A DNA stretch of 64,000 bases from Cylindrospermum sp. FACHB-282 (GCF_014697195.1 NZ_JACJRJ010000021.1:31399-95398); one strand, 5' to 3'. Shown: positions 1 to 9,195, counted from the stretch's first letter. Program-made: numbers and translations. The notes: generated by a model from the sequence alone, not told the origin.

Positions 1-500
1 AACCGATATTTTTTAATTAATGACTTACGTATACATTTATTTTGCAGTGAGTAATCAATTTCAGAGCCTGTCCATAGTAAAACATTTTGAGGGCGACTAG
101 ATACTGCTAAAGTTTCAGCCGCTGCTGTAAAGCCATTTCGACTAAACACACTAGCAATAGTTGATGTAGGTCTGCGTTCTAGCTGTTTTTGTAGCTTTGC
201 TATGGGTTAAATCTTAATTTCTTCTGCTGTATCTTTACATTCTATAAGACAAGCTAAACCATCTACATAAACTACTCCATCAATTTGCTCTAGTTGTTTT
301 CCATCCATATACACACTATAAGGCCAGGTTACATCAGCGCCATCAAGTTGAAATGCACGTACAACTAAATACTCTAATGCTTTACCTGTGCCCCAACCAA
401 GAGCCTTAGTATTACCTGACTCGATTTCTGACCATAGGTTGATTAAATCATCCCAGTTATAGCTTGCAATCTTGGCTTCGTACTCTGCGCCTGTAGGCAT
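1..500 (-). pseudogene. PD-(D/E)XK restriction-endonuclease-like gene, interrupted by an in-frame stop and cut by the window edge
   Basis: Reading leftward from the ATG at 498-500, 97 codons run to a TAA at 207-209. The same frame then stays open to the window edge for about 65 more codons, starting PIAKLQKQLERRP and including a TIASVFSRNGFT-like stretch. The N-terminal part has the layout of a small restriction-type nuclease domain: QIDG (D74) and IECKD (E87, K89), which fits a D...ExK core. The core therefore lies before the stop and the C-terminal part after it. Both pieces read as one protein, so a point nonsense mutation (for example GAA to TAA) is the simplest explanation. The family assignment rests on the motif only; whether the 97-aa piece still folds is unknown. 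Confidence 0.6.
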
Positions 501-740
501 GATTTCATTTTATAGCGTTTCCTAGTCTGCTGAGGTACAAATCTCTGCGTACCTCTGCGCTTTACTTTGCGTCCCTTTGCGTTTCAAAATATTATCTGTA
601 CCTCACGTAACTCTTAATCGCTATAGGTATTTTATTGCTGTTATGTTCAGATAGTTAGAGAAGATTTTAGCGTATTGCAGTAACGCGAATCACAAAACAA
701 TAAATAATAAGTAGGTTATAAAAATTAGGGCTTCACGCTT

Positions 741-1358
741 TTACACTAATCCCTTTACATCAGGTTTTTCACCTTGGGACTCTACAATTTCAAACTTCAC
801 CTTGTTGTATAAATCTTGCAGGAAAATCTCAAAAGGCACTGAGGATAATGCGATCGCCACATCTTCTTCGTCATACTCACACAACGTCCATCGCTTCTTC
901 CCACTTTTAGAAAATTGCTCTACATGAATCCTGTTTTGGTCAATTAACAGATATTCTTGGAAAGTAGGAATTGTGCGGTAAGCCTCAAATTTATCCTCAC
1001 GATCATAAGCTTTGGTAGATTTAGACAAAACCTCAATAATTACCTGTGGGTTCATAATTATATCTTGGCGGTTATTGAAAAATTCTGGTTCACCCGCCAC
1101 AATCATCACATCTGGATAAGTGTAGATTCGCTTGTGGGGTATCCACAAACGGACATCAGCTATACAAACATGGTAGTTCTGCTTTTTGAAAGCAAAATTC
1201 AACTCACCGCTTAAGTTGAGTGCTATTTGGTTGTGATTTAATGTTCCACCCGCCATAGGAATAATTTGACCGTCAATATATTCGCTTTTGTATTCAGCAG
1301 CTTCTTCTAGTTCCAGATATTGTTCTGCGGTGTAATATCGCTGTTCTGTTATTTGCAT
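741..1358 (-). CDS. Uma2 family (DUF820) putative endonuclease
   Basis: A 205-aa protein starting MQITEQRYYT with the usual Uma2 order: a YIDGQII strand near residue 28, a YPDVMIV strand with D83, a VIIEVLSKST strand with E109, then AYDREDKFEAYR. Uma2 proteins have a PD-(D/E)XK-like fold and are strongly expanded in cyanobacteria; their substrate is unknown. Length is typical for the family. It stands alone, with no obvious partner and AT-rich flanks. A second, diverged Uma2 protein lies at 28658-29218. Family call is firm, biochemical role is not. Confidence 0.85.
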   Translation of the reverse strand: MQITEQRYYTAEQYLELEEAAEYKSEYIDGQIIPMAGGTLNHNQIALNLSGELNFAFKKQNYHVCIADVRLWIPHKRIYTYPDVMIVAGEPEFFNNRQDIIMNPQVIIEVLSKSTKAYDREDKFEAYRTIPTFQEYLLIDQNRIHVEQFSKSGKKRWTLCEYDEEDVAIALSSVPFEIFLQDLYNKVKFEIVESQGEKPDVKGLV

Positions 1359-1450
1359 ATTTTTACCTGAAAGCGATGCCTAAAAGCATATTAACATATT
1401 TGGTAATGATTATTTCCTCAATCTGTTTTGAATTTTTAATTTTGAATTAC

Positions 1451-2581
1451 TTAACCCCACAATCTTCTGCCTGTTTTCCCGTTTAATCGCTCATGAGTAT
1501 CTTTTAACAAAGCTGGAATATCTAAACTTTCTGGACATTTCGGTAAACAGTCGCCGCATTCTGTGCAGCGGCTTGCTTTCATTCCTGGGAACCAATGACC
1601 GGCATTTTCAAACATCCCATAACGATATTGCCCATAATCTTTCATATCGTAAGCTACAGCCAAATTTCTCAACCGCAAAACTTCGGGAATATTAATATTT
1701 TCAGGACAGGGTAAACAAGCATAACATTGACTACATTTATCAGTTGCTAAAGCTGTTTTTTGCTGATTTTCTAAATTATCAAAAATACATTTCTCTGCTG
1801 ATGTTAAATCGTCGTCACTGTCAGCAACTCTCAACGGTTCGATTAATTCCTCTGGGTTTGCTGGCCCGACACTTAGGGTAGTAATGCGGTTGTCACTCAG
1901 CAAAAATCGATAGTTTAACTCTAGAGGTGAATATGGCTGACACAAGTCTTTCAGGGTTTGGGGTGGTGTGTAAAGCCTTCCTCCCTTGTCAGCGGGAGAA
2001 ATGATAAAAACACCCATATCCTTGTCAGCTGCTAGCTGAATTGCTGGGGTGTGCCGTTGGAAAAAATAGTAATAATGCAGATTGACAAATTCAAATAAAT
2101 CTGTATTGATTGCTGCCAAAATTATCTCTAATGGCCCGTGGGTAGAAAAACCAACGTGTCGCACCCGACCATCGCTAACAGCTTCCTGAACTGCTTGCAT
2201 ACAGCCACCTTTGGCTTGTACCCACTGCAAATGTTGCCAAGTATTCAAGCCATGAATGCCCAAGCAATCTAGATAATTTAGATTTAATCGTTCGAAAGAT
2301 TCATCGATATACCGACGCATCGTGTCAGCATCCGCTGTCGGGGGGATTTTGGAGGTGATGTGAAGCTCCGTTCGGGGTACTGACAAACCACCTTTTAGCA
2401 CCCCACCAAGATACTCCTCGCTTTTGCCGTAACCCCTGGCTGTTTCTAGATGATTAATTCCTAAAGACAAGGCTTTGGCAATAGTCTTTTGAGCGTTTTC
2501 GGCATCGGCCAAGAAGCGCATTGTTCCCAAGGAAAAAACCGAGAGACGGAGATTCGTTTTTCCAAAACGTCGGTATTGCAT
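1451..2581 (-). CDS. Aldo/keto reductase with C-terminal 2[4Fe-4S] ferredoxin-like domain
   Basis: 376 aa. The N-terminal 270 residues are an aldo/keto reductase barrel (MQYRRFGKTNLRLSVFSLGTM at the start, then NHLETARGYGKSE carrying the catalytic tyrosine region). The last 100 residues carry two cysteine clusters, CSQCYACLPCP and CTECGDCLPKCP, matching 4Fe-4S ferredoxin binding sites. This architecture is common in bacteria and is annotated as an Fe-S aldo/keto reductase; substrate unknown. The gene is monocistronic in appearance, with a palindromic element immediately upstream (2596-2703). No anomalies in length or motifs. Confidence 0.9.
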   Translation of the reverse strand: MQYRRFGKTNLRLSVFSLGTMRFLADAENAQKTIAKALSLGINHLETARGYGKSEEYLGGVLKGGLSVPRTELHITSKIPPTADADTMRRYIDESFERLNLNYLDCLGIHGLNTWQHLQWVQAKGGCMQAVQEAVSDGRVRHVGFSTHGPLEIILAAINTDLFEFVNLHYYYFFQRHTPAIQLAADKDMGVFIISPADKGGRLYTPPQTLKDLCQPYSPLELNYRFLLSDNRITTLSVGPANPEELIEPLRVADSDDDLTSAEKCIFDNLENQQKTALATDKCSQCYACLPCPENINIPEVLRLRNLAVAYDMKDYGQYRYGMFENAGHWFPGMKASRCTECGDCLPKCPESLDIPALLKDTHERLNGKTGRRLWG

Positions 2582-2595
2582 GATTTAAGTTTTGA

Positions 2596-2703
2596 GTGCT
2601 GAGTGAAGAATTAAGATTAAATAATGAAGAAATTGTGGTAACTTCTTCATTATTAATTATTTAATTCTTTATTGTTTCTTCTTTGTTTTTTAGCACTCAG
2701 CAC
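2596..2703. repeat. Nested palindromic intergenic element
   Basis: A perfect 10-bp inverted repeat (GTGCTGAGTG at 2596-2605, CACTCAGCAC at 2694-2703) encloses a second, longer imperfect inverted repeat centred near 2635 (GAATTAAG...AATGAAGAA against TTCTTCATT...TTTAATTC). The whole stretch can fold into a long hairpin. It has no reading frame. It sits between the starts and ends of two minus-strand genes and looks like a non-autonomous palindromic repeat of the kind scattered through Nostoc genomes. Confidence 0.6.
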
Positions 2704-2735
2704 CCACTACTTGACAACCATTGTTCAACACTTTT

Positions 2736-3233
2736 TTAGCTGTCACCATTACCAAAGCGCTTGATTAAATCCTCTGGACGGATATTGGAAATAAATTCGC
2801 GGAAGGCTTCTTGTTCAGCTTCATCAGCATCGCGATCAACGGGGATCGAAGCATCAGCCACCACTTCTTCCATTACCCAAATGGGGGTATTTGTACGGAG
2901 AGCTACGGCGATCGCATCGCTAGGACGGGCGTCAATTTCTTTTTTGACATCGCCTTGCTGGACAATCAACGCTGCATAAAATGTATCTTTTTGCAGGGAA
3001 TGAATGATAACCCGCTCTAGAGTCATGTTCCATGTCTCTAAAATATTCATAATCAGGTCATGGGTTAAGGGCCGGGGCGGCTTCTGGTTTTCTAGCGCGC
3101 CCATAATTGCCCTAGCCTGTTCTTGACCGATATAAATTGGCAAAGCGCGACGATCTGAAGCATCCTTCAAAAGTACAATCGGGCTGCGGGTTATGGCATC
3201 TAATGCTATGCCAGCAACTTTCATTTCAATCAT
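2736..3233 (-). CDS. Bifunctional nuclease family protein (DUF151)
   Basis: 165 aa beginning MIEMKVAGIALDA. The sequence has the DUF151 pattern: SPIVLLKDASDRRALPIYIGQEQARAI near residues 17-43, the RPLTHDLI segment, and a DARPSDAIAVALRT stretch near residues 101-114. Plant and bacterial members have been reported to have DNase/RNase activity; cyanobacterial function is not settled. ATG at 3233 is chosen because upstream sequence shows no conserved extension. It is transcribed away from ribE. Confidence 0.9.
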   Translation of the reverse strand: MIEMKVAGIALDAITRSPIVLLKDASDRRALPIYIGQEQARAIMGALENQKPPRPLTHDLIMNILETWNMTLERVIIHSLQKDTFYAALIVQQGDVKKEIDARPSDAIAVALRTNTPIWVMEEVVADASIPVDRDADEAEQEAFREFISNIRPEDLIKRFGNGDS

Positions 3234-3574
3234 TGGCTATGCCTCTACAATCCTTTGAGCGATTGGGCGCTATGTAACAAATAATACCATCGACTGGCTG
3301 TTTTTGGGACAGGAATAAACATAGGCTTTTATTCTCTATAATTGCTTCTATTAAACTCCTTTCCTTGAGGTGAACACCAGAGTAAATCAAATTGGTTTAC
3401 GGCGGCAATCACCTTCTTACCCAAGTATGCCTTGTGAATGATGCTAATGTGTTAATGTCCCCATATTTAAAAAAGTTGGAAATTATACTGGGAATTTTTA
3501 GATTATTTGTGAGAATTACCAATTGATTTCATGCTTAATTAGGCAATAAATAGAGTTAGTTTGACAAAAAAGCC
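3234..3574. other. Intergenic region between divergent DUF151 and ribE genes
   Basis: AT-rich 341-bp spacer with no credible reading frame. It must hold divergent promoters, but I see no -35/-10 pair or operator that I would assign with confidence. Confidence 0.4.
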
Positions 3575-4255
3575 GTGTTTACAGGATTAATCCAAGCATT
3601 AGGTACTATGCAACCCTTAGGGGGCGATTCTTGGCAAATTACTTGTGTCAGCCAGTCATCAGAGTTAATAACACAGGATTTAGCTTATGGCGATAGTGTG
3701 GCAGTAGATGGTGTTTGTCTGACCGTGGAAGAAGTTTTAGAAGATGGGTTTATCGCCACTGCTTCACCGGAAACCCTGCGCCGCACCACTTTAGGATCTG
3801 AGCAAAGCCCAGAGAAATATGTCAATTTAGAAACGTCGCTGCGGGTGGGAGGCAAAGTTGGCGGTCATTTTGTGATGGGCCATGTAGACGGCATTGGTAA
3901 ATTGCTTTCGGCGGAACAAACAGCTAGTTCTTGGGAAATGACATTTGCTGCACCGGATGCGATCGCCCGCTATATTGTCCCCAAAGGTAGCATCGCCGTC
4001 AATGGCATCAGCCTCACCGTAGCCACACATCAGCCAGAAACCTCCCAGTTCACTGTAGCGGTCATTCCCCTCACCTATGCCGAGACAAATCTCAGCCATT
4101 TAGTTCCTGGCAGTTGGGTGAATTTAGAAGGAGATATTCTCGGTAAATATGTGGAAAAATTTCTTACCCCTGGCAATCGATGCCACGAAGAGACCAATGA
4201 TTACAGTTTAGATGCAATTACACCTGCATTTTTAACAGAAAACGGATATTTGTAA
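3575..4255 (+). CDS. ribE: Riboflavin synthase, alpha subunit
   Basis: 226 aa from a GTG start; MFTGLIQALG is the canonical N-terminus of this enzyme. It converts two 6,7-dimethyl-8-ribityllumazine molecules to riboflavin. Two lumazine-binding beta-barrel repeats are visible: residues 1-95 with VDGVCLTVEE, and 96-200 with GHVDGIGKL and AVNGISLTVA. The tail after about residue 200 is slightly longer than usual. The gene is convergent with the M23 peptidase gene, and a tandem-repeat hairpin separates them. Confidence 0.96.
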   Translation: MFTGLIQALGTMQPLGGDSWQITCVSQSSELITQDLAYGDSVAVDGVCLTVEEVLEDGFIATASPETLRRTTLGSEQSPEKYVNLETSLRVGGKVGGHFVMGHVDGIGKLLSAEQTASSWEMTFAAPDAIARYIVPKGSIAVNGISLTVATHQPETSQFTVAVIPLTYAETNLSHLVPGSWVNLEGDILGKYVEKFLTPGNRCHEETNDYSLDAITPAFLTENGYL

Positions 4256-4395
4256 ATTGGTAATTGGTAATAGGTAATAGGTAATGGGTAATAGGTAATT
4301 GGTAATGGGTAATTGGTAAAATTGGTAATGGGTAATTGGGGAAGAGGTGATTAACTTCTGTTACCCATTAGCCATTAGCCATTACCCATTAGCCA
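4256..4395. repeat. Short tandem repeats (GGTAATN type) forming an inverted repeat between convergent genes
   Basis: The left part is built of seven-base units GGTAATT/GGTAATA/GGTAATG. The right part holds the complementary units (ATTACCCATTAGCC repeated). Together they can form a long hairpin in RNA from either strand. Such heptanucleotide repeats are typical of Nostocales. The position between the 3' ends of ribE and the peptidase gene fits a bidirectional transcription stop, but there is no clear T run. Confidence 0.75.
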
Positions 4396-4398
4396 TTC

Positions 4399-6021
4399 TT
4401 AACTGTCTGGTTTCTGAGATACCTGGGCTGTTTGTAAAGATTGAACCAATTGGCTCAGTCCGCTTTGTAATTGCACCCCTGGATCAGCAGCCACCCACCC
4501 ATCTTGTGTCAGGTGACGGACTTCAAAGTGCAGGTGGGGCCCTGTAGAGTTGCCAGTGCTACCAACCCGCCCAATCACAGTTCCTGGTTCTACCTGCTGT
4601 CCGGGTTGTACAAAGATTTCTGACATGTGAGCATAGAGGGTTTGTTGAGCCGAATTGTGGTTAATGACAACGGCTAAACCGTAACCACCCATCCAGTCAG
4701 CAGTTTCCACTTGACCCTTAGCAGCTGCCAAAACTGGAGTTCCTGTAGGCGCACCCAAATCTGTACCAGCATGGAAACGGCGATCGCCTGTAATCGGATG
4801 AACGCGCCAGCCAAACAGAGAAGTAATGGGAGCAGGAACAGAAAGCGGAAACACCATTCCGGCACCACCACCACGGTAAGCGATCGCGCCAGTATAGGGA
4901 ATTTGCGGCAAGACTGATGCTAGAGAGAACTCGTAAGAGACAGTGCTAGGGCGGGGTGCAACGTTACCATCTGCCATTGGAGCGGGTAGTGTACCACCAC
5001 TAGGGGCGATGGGAGAAGCACTCACCGTGGTGGTAGCGAATTCCCTAGGGTTAGGAATAAATCGATTAGGGTGATATGCGCTCTTGGTGGTACCACCAGA
5101 ACCAATCCGAGAACCACGCCAGCCGCCGTTGCCACTGCTAACACTGCTAACATTGCTAACACTGCTAACACTGCTAACATTGCTAACATTAGCTGCTAGT
5201 TGCCGGACTGGTGACACCTTAGATAAACTAGCGTTTTCACTTCTTCTCAGCCAACTGGGGGCTGATTTGCCCTCAGAATTAGCTACACGGGTACGAGTTG
5301 TTTCGGGTGCTTTGGCGCAAGCACCACCTGATACACCTTGCCCTGAAGATAAAATAGTTCGACAACCACTAGAGCGTTCTGTCAGTACCACAGAATTAGG
5401 CGCTTGATAGTTACCTGTAGAAGCACTATTGTAATCCGTGGGGTCAATATAGGCGTTATTATAATCCTTGTTTTTCCCCGCCGTAGCTCTGACAATGCTG
5501 TTGGAGTCGTTTACTGGTTGGGCAACTTCTGGGAGTTTCTCAGGTAAGGTGCGAGCAGGAGCTTTCGGTTTTGCTTCTCGATGGCTGCTAGGAGCAACCC
5601 GTGAAGTTTCTACACGGGGTCTGGAGAATATCACCACGGGTCCAGGCTCTTCAGGGGCGATTTTGGGTTTAGACGCCCTGACTGGTGCTGTTGATTGGGA
5701 AACATTTGCCCGGCTGAGTCTCTTTTTGAGTCTGGCTCGTCGTTCAGAAAAATCCGACTGCGGTGTCGCCGCTTCTGGCGCAGCAGTATGTTTGATTACT
5801 GGAATTTTAACTGCTGTTGGTTGGGAATTTTCAATAGTTGGAACAATGTTGTCTATTGATGTATCCGCTTGAGCAAAGACGAAGCCGCCACTTAGGAGGC
5901 TGAAGCCGCTCAACCAACAGAGACTCTGGGCTGGTAATGTGGACGCAAAGCGTCTTGCCATGAAACCTCGCGGTGATGAATAATAGAAACTTTTATGGGC
6001 AAATTTATTGTGCTGCGTCAT
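4399..6021 (-). CDS. M23 (LytM-type) peptidoglycan peptidase
   Basis: 540 aa. Residues near 20-50 contain a hydrophobic segment ending AQA that looks like a signal sequence. A long low-complexity, Ser/Pro/Ala-rich linker follows. The C-terminal ~120 residues form an M23 domain with RFHAGTDLGAPTGTP (H and D zinc ligands) and GPHLHFEVRH. Such proteins cleave peptide cross-links in peptidoglycan or activate amidases in the periplasm. The linker contains a VSNVSSVSS array encoded by a 9-bp minisatellite. The N-terminus is uncertain: a second Met lies at residue 21. Confidence 0.88.
   Translation of the reverse strand: MTQHNKFAHKSFYYSSPRGFMARRFASTLPAQSLCWLSGFSLLSGGFVFAQADTSIDNIVPTIENSQPTAVKIPVIKHTAAPEAATPQSDFSERRARLKKRLSRANVSQSTAPVRASKPKIAPEEPGPVVIFSRPRVETSRVAPSSHREAKPKAPARTLPEKLPEVAQPVNDSNSIVRATAGKNKDYNNAYIDPTDYNSASTGNYQAPNSVVLTERSSGCRTILSSGQGVSGGACAKAPETTRTRVANSEGKSAPSWLRRSENASLSKVSPVRQLAANVSNVSSVSSVSNVSSVSSGNGGWRGSRIGSGGTTKSAYHPNRFIPNPREFATTTVSASPIAPSGGTLPAPMADGNVAPRPSTVSYEFSLASVLPQIPYTGAIAYRGGGAGMVFPLSVPAPITSLFGWRVHPITGDRRFHAGTDLGAPTGTPVLAAAKGQVETADWMGGYGLAVVINHNSAQQTLYAHMSEIFVQPGQQVEPGTVIGRVGSTGNSTGPHLHFEVRHLTQDGWVAADPGVQLQSGLSQLVQSLQTAQVSQKPDS
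5134..5187. repeat. 9-bp intragenic minisatellite in the M23 peptidase gene
   Basis: Six exact tandem units, ACTGCTAAC or ATTGCTAAC, arranged in the order A-A-B-A-A-B. On the coding strand they give Val-Ser-Ser and Val-Ser-Asn triplets in the linker ahead of the catalytic domain. The unit is a multiple of three, so copy-number change alters linker length without a frameshift. Confidence 0.9.
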
Positions 6022-6112
6022 TTGTTCTCTCAGTTGTGTGTAATAAGCCTAAAGAGATGATGCCAGTGGTTTGCTGTGCCCAAAGAGCGAAATTTTGAAC
6101 AAACCTAAAAAG

Positions 6113-6970
6113 TTAAACAGAAACTTTGTGGTAACCCAAACTGATTGTACCGGGTTCAATAGAAATTTCTGGGGTTACTAGTTTGTTTGTATCATAAGCT
6201 GCGATTCTTAATCGGAGATGCCCCTGAGTTGTCACTCCAACTACAGTGCCTGAAAGATGATTGACATCTACTTGATCACCCATGTTTGTGAGCAAATCGA
6301 CATAGCGAGACAAGAGTATGCTTATTCCTTCTTGGGAAAGGCACTCGATACCGGATTCTATTCCTAGTAAAACTGTGGAGGTTAGCATTTCCAGACAAGA
6401 GATCGGTCGAGAATGATGGGAACCTTGCCACGATTCCAGATTGATTCCGGTTTCTGGTACTGGGTTGGCCCAGTTAATGCCAACGCCAATCACTGCTTGG
6501 GTGATTTGTCCTTTGTTGACTTTGGTTTCAGTCAAGATGCCGCCTAGTTTGCGACCATTTAAGATTAAATCATTGGGCCACTTTATGCCCACATCGACGC
6601 CGCACTTTCGCAATTGTGCCGCGATGCCCCAAGCACTAGCTAAAGTTAGCTGGTAGCTGTTGGTTGCATCTAGTTTAGGAGCGATGGGCAAAGCCCCGCC
6701 GAAGGCGATCGCCACCGAAAGATATAATCCCCCAGTATGAGAAATCCACTGATGTCCCCATTGCCCCCGTCCAGCGGTTTGCTGACTGGCAATAACTACA
6801 CATCCTGGTTTCTCACCTTGGTTGAGCAAGTCCCAGAGGGTTTGATTTGTTGAACAAAGGCTGTCAAAAATGTGTAGAGAAAATGGTAAATATGGATACT
6901 CACGTCCTGCTTTCAGAGCATCTACCACGAGTTGCTGATCAAATCTCACACCAGTTCCCCCAAATCCCAT
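6113..6970 (-). CDS. birA: Biotin-[acetyl-CoA-carboxylase] ligase
   Basis: 285 aa. It activates biotin with ATP and attaches it to the BCCP subunit of acetyl-CoA carboxylase. Diagnostic segments are the TAGRGQWGHQW adenylate-binding loop near residues 65-75, GGLYLSVA, and GIKWPNDLILNGRKLGGIL with the catalytic lysine. There is no N-terminal helix-turn-helix, so it is the monofunctional ligase form rather than a repressor. It is divergent from pgeF, with only about 50 bp between the starts. Confidence 0.93.
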   Translation of the reverse strand: MGFGGTGVRFDQQLVVDALKAGREYPYLPFSLHIFDSLCSTNQTLWDLLNQGEKPGCVVIASQQTAGRGQWGHQWISHTGGLYLSVAIAFGGALPIAPKLDATNSYQLTLASAWGIAAQLRKCGVDVGIKWPNDLILNGRKLGGILTETKVNKGQITQAVIGVGINWANPVPETGINLESWQGSHHSRPISCLEMLTSTVLLGIESGIECLSQEGISILLSRYVDLLTNMGDQVDVNHLSGTVVGVTTQGHLRLRIAAYDTNKLVTPEISIEPGTISLGYHKVSV

Positions 6971-7023
6971 TGTTCAAGTTAGCATTAATTGGATTTTGAT
7001 TTTCTGTTTAGGTTTGGTTGAAG

Positions 7024-7800
7024 ATGCACACTTGGCACTGGCGCAATGGCGAAGAACTGCCCTACCTGACTTGTAGTCTCTTAGAGCTTTGGCCTCACGG
7101 CTTCTTTACCCAGCAGTTTTGGCCTCGATCACCACATGAGTTAACAAAAGTGTTGCGACCAGAGGCTTCAGTTTATCGTTTGCAACAGGTACATGGCAAT
7201 ACTGTTCTCACTCCTCAAGAAGTTGACAGAGTGTTAAGCACAGGTGAGAATGATTTGGCCTTGGCTGATGGTTTAATCAGCGAACAGTCTCTACAAGCTT
7301 TGTGGGTAGCTTCTGCCGATTGTACACCTGTGCTGATTGGGGATGTGAAAACCGGACAGGTGGCAGCTCTACACGCGGGATGGCGGGGTACAGCAGCAAA
7401 GATTGTCCCTCAAGCGATCGCTCGGTTGCAAGCTCAAGGCAGTAAATTGGATGATTTACGCATCGCTATGGGCCCTGCCATTGCTGGTGAGGTTTACCAA
7501 GTTTCTGTAGAAGTGGCTGGGGAAATTGGAAACAGTATTATACCAGAAAGTGACCATCAAAAGATGATCGCTGCTTTACATAATTTACCCAATTCACCGT
7601 TGCTAGCAGATAGTGAACCGGGAAAGGTGCGCTTAGATGTGCGACAGGTTAATGCTTTGCAAATAGATATGCTGGGAATTAGTGCCCAACAAGTAGCGAT
7701 CGCCCCTTATTGTACTTTCCAAACTCCAGAGCATTTCTTTTCTTACCGTCGGGAAAAAGAGAAAAAAGTGCAATGGTCTGGAATTGTCAGCTTGGCTTAA
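7024..7800 (+). CDS. pgeF: Peptidoglycan editing factor PgeF (multicopper-laccase-domain, YfiH family)
   Basis: About 258 aa. The family hydrolyses misincorporated muropeptides or acts as a purine nucleoside phosphorylase-like enzyme. Characteristic pieces are LQQVHGNTV, ADGLIS, SADCTPVLIGD with the metal-binding cysteine, LHAGWRGTAAKI with the histidine, and the C-terminal CTF..FFSYRRE. The ATG at 7024 is preferred over a TTG two codons upstream. Monocistronic, divergent from birA. Confidence 0.92.
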   Translation: MHTWHWRNGEELPYLTCSLLELWPHGFFTQQFWPRSPHELTKVLRPEASVYRLQQVHGNTVLTPQEVDRVLSTGENDLALADGLISEQSLQALWVASADCTPVLIGDVKTGQVAALHAGWRGTAAKIVPQAIARLQAQGSKLDDLRIAMGPAIAGEVYQVSVEVAGEIGNSIIPESDHQKMIAALHNLPNSPLLADSEPGKVRLDVRQVNALQIDMLGISAQQVAIAPYCTFQTPEHFFSYRREKEKKVQWSGIVSLA

Positions 7801-7939
7801 TTCAATAGACAGCGACCGAATTTAAATATGTCTGATCCAGAAACCTTGTAGAGACATTCCATAGAACGCCTCTACATTCTTTTCCACCAAATGTCTAATG
7901 ATCGATTAGCTGCTGTCTCCAGACTTGACACAAATTGGC

Positions 7940-8803
7940 TCATTTACCAGTTTCTGACAACTGCCAGAGTTGGATTTGATAACAAAGATGGCGGTCAAAA
8001 ATTTTGCGTGCTGTTAATCCCTCAGCAATTGGCTTTTCTAACCAGCGTTTAAACAGCCAACCGCCGAGTCGGTGTATCGGTGGAACTGCGATCGCCACCA
8101 GATCAGCTATATATTTAATTGTAGTCAGCCCAAAAGTTTGGAAAATGTCAAGACACAAGTCAATCGTCGGTGCGATCGCTTTTGAGATATCCTCAGACTT
8201 AATTAACTTGAACCCTGCTTGTTCTAACGCTGTCTCCAGTTCTTGGGAAACATGACAATTAGAAAAAATCCCCTCTTTGTATTCAGCATCAGAGCGCATC
8301 ATATCGGCCAGCAGCAGGTAGCCACCACTATTCAACAGACGTGCTGCACCCTGAGCTAAATCTTCAGCCGCAAGATATTGGCTACTTTCACTGAACAAAA
8401 TTAGATCATGGGATTTATCTGAGCGAAAATCTTCAAATATCGTTAAGTGGAAAGGTGCTTTACCATTAGTATTCTGGATGAATCTCTCTTGCTGGAGCGG
8501 ATCAGGTGCTATTCCCTCAATGGTGAAGCCACGATCAAGTAAGTACACTGCATTGCCACCGATGCCACAACCCACATCAAGAATGGTGTTTGTACCCCCT
8601 GGAATGAAACTCAGCAGCTTGGCTGCATAAGCCTCCTGTGCCGCACGCAGGCGAGTTAGAGTCAATTCCTCTCCCGGCTTCGGTAGCGGCTCCCAATACC
8701 CGTAATGGAGGTAGCAGGAACCTGTCAGCCCCATATAGTAATCTATCGCTGCATTTTGGTAACGCGTCGGTTTGGGAATCTGGATTGATTTTGGCTTTGG
8801 CAT
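7940..8803 (-). CDS. Class I SAM-dependent methyltransferase
   Basis: 287 aa. The SAM-binding motif I is TILDVGCGIGGNAVYLL near residues 72-88; GGYLLLADMMRS near residue 155 is post-motif II. The N-terminal YYMGLTGSCYLHYGYWEP region resembles methyltransferases acting on small lipophilic or amine substrates (tocopherol or sarcosine methyltransferase-like group). The substrate cannot be assigned from sequence. It is isolated, between pgeF and a repeat-rich segment. Confidence 0.85.
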   Translation of the reverse strand: MPKPKSIQIPKPTRYQNAAIDYYMGLTGSCYLHYGYWEPLPKPGEELTLTRLRAAQEAYAAKLLSFIPGGTNTILDVGCGIGGNAVYLLDRGFTIEGIAPDPLQQERFIQNTNGKAPFHLTIFEDFRSDKSHDLILFSESSQYLAAEDLAQGAARLLNSGGYLLLADMMRSDAEYKEGIFSNCHVSQELETALEQAGFKLIKSEDISKAIAPTIDLCLDIFQTFGLTTIKYIADLVAIAVPPIHRLGGWLFKRWLEKPIAEGLTARKIFDRHLCYQIQLWQLSETGK

Positions 8804-9012
8804 TGAGTAATTATGGTGAGACTTGGTAAAATTCAGGATTAATATTTATCGGTTGTCAGCTACATTTACTTTTACAGCACTTTGCAAATAAATGAAGTAC
8901 AAATATTATCTTGTTATCTCGTTAAGAGTCTCCGACTGAGAATGCATTCATTGCGGCTCTGCCGCTTATACGGAAAGCAGCAGCCTTGGAGTAGGCATTC
9001 CCGGACAGAGGA

Positions 9013-9195
9013 CTACGGTGTACACACAAGTTATCTGATTACCCAAAAGCCTTGAAAAACCTCAAAGAGTCCTGACGGACATCCCTCTCCTTCGCAAGGA
9101 GAGGGACAGGTATTGCGTAGCATAACCAGGGTGAGGTTTTGTTTCCTGTGTTCGCACAACCATTGCATTGAGAGAGACTTGTCTGTACACCGTAG
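9013..9195. mobile_element. MITE-like element with 19-bp terminal inverted repeats
   Basis: CTACGGTGTACACACAAGT at 9013-9031 is matched by its reverse complement at 9177-9195 with one mismatch (18/19). The 183-bp interior has no reading frame. It contains a perfect 11-bp stem hairpin (TCCCTCTCCTT, loop CGC, AAGGAGAGGGA) near 9083-9107. The surrounding spacer 8804-9278 contains no gene. This fits a non-autonomous transposon; no clear target duplication is visible. It lies just upstream of a gene that seems to lack its 5' part. Confidence 0.6.

Noticed and set aside
5084..5872. Two plus-strand frames within the M23 peptidase gene
   Set aside because: Antisense shadows; one is the leucine-rich translation of the 9-bp minisatellite (TLLTLLTLL).
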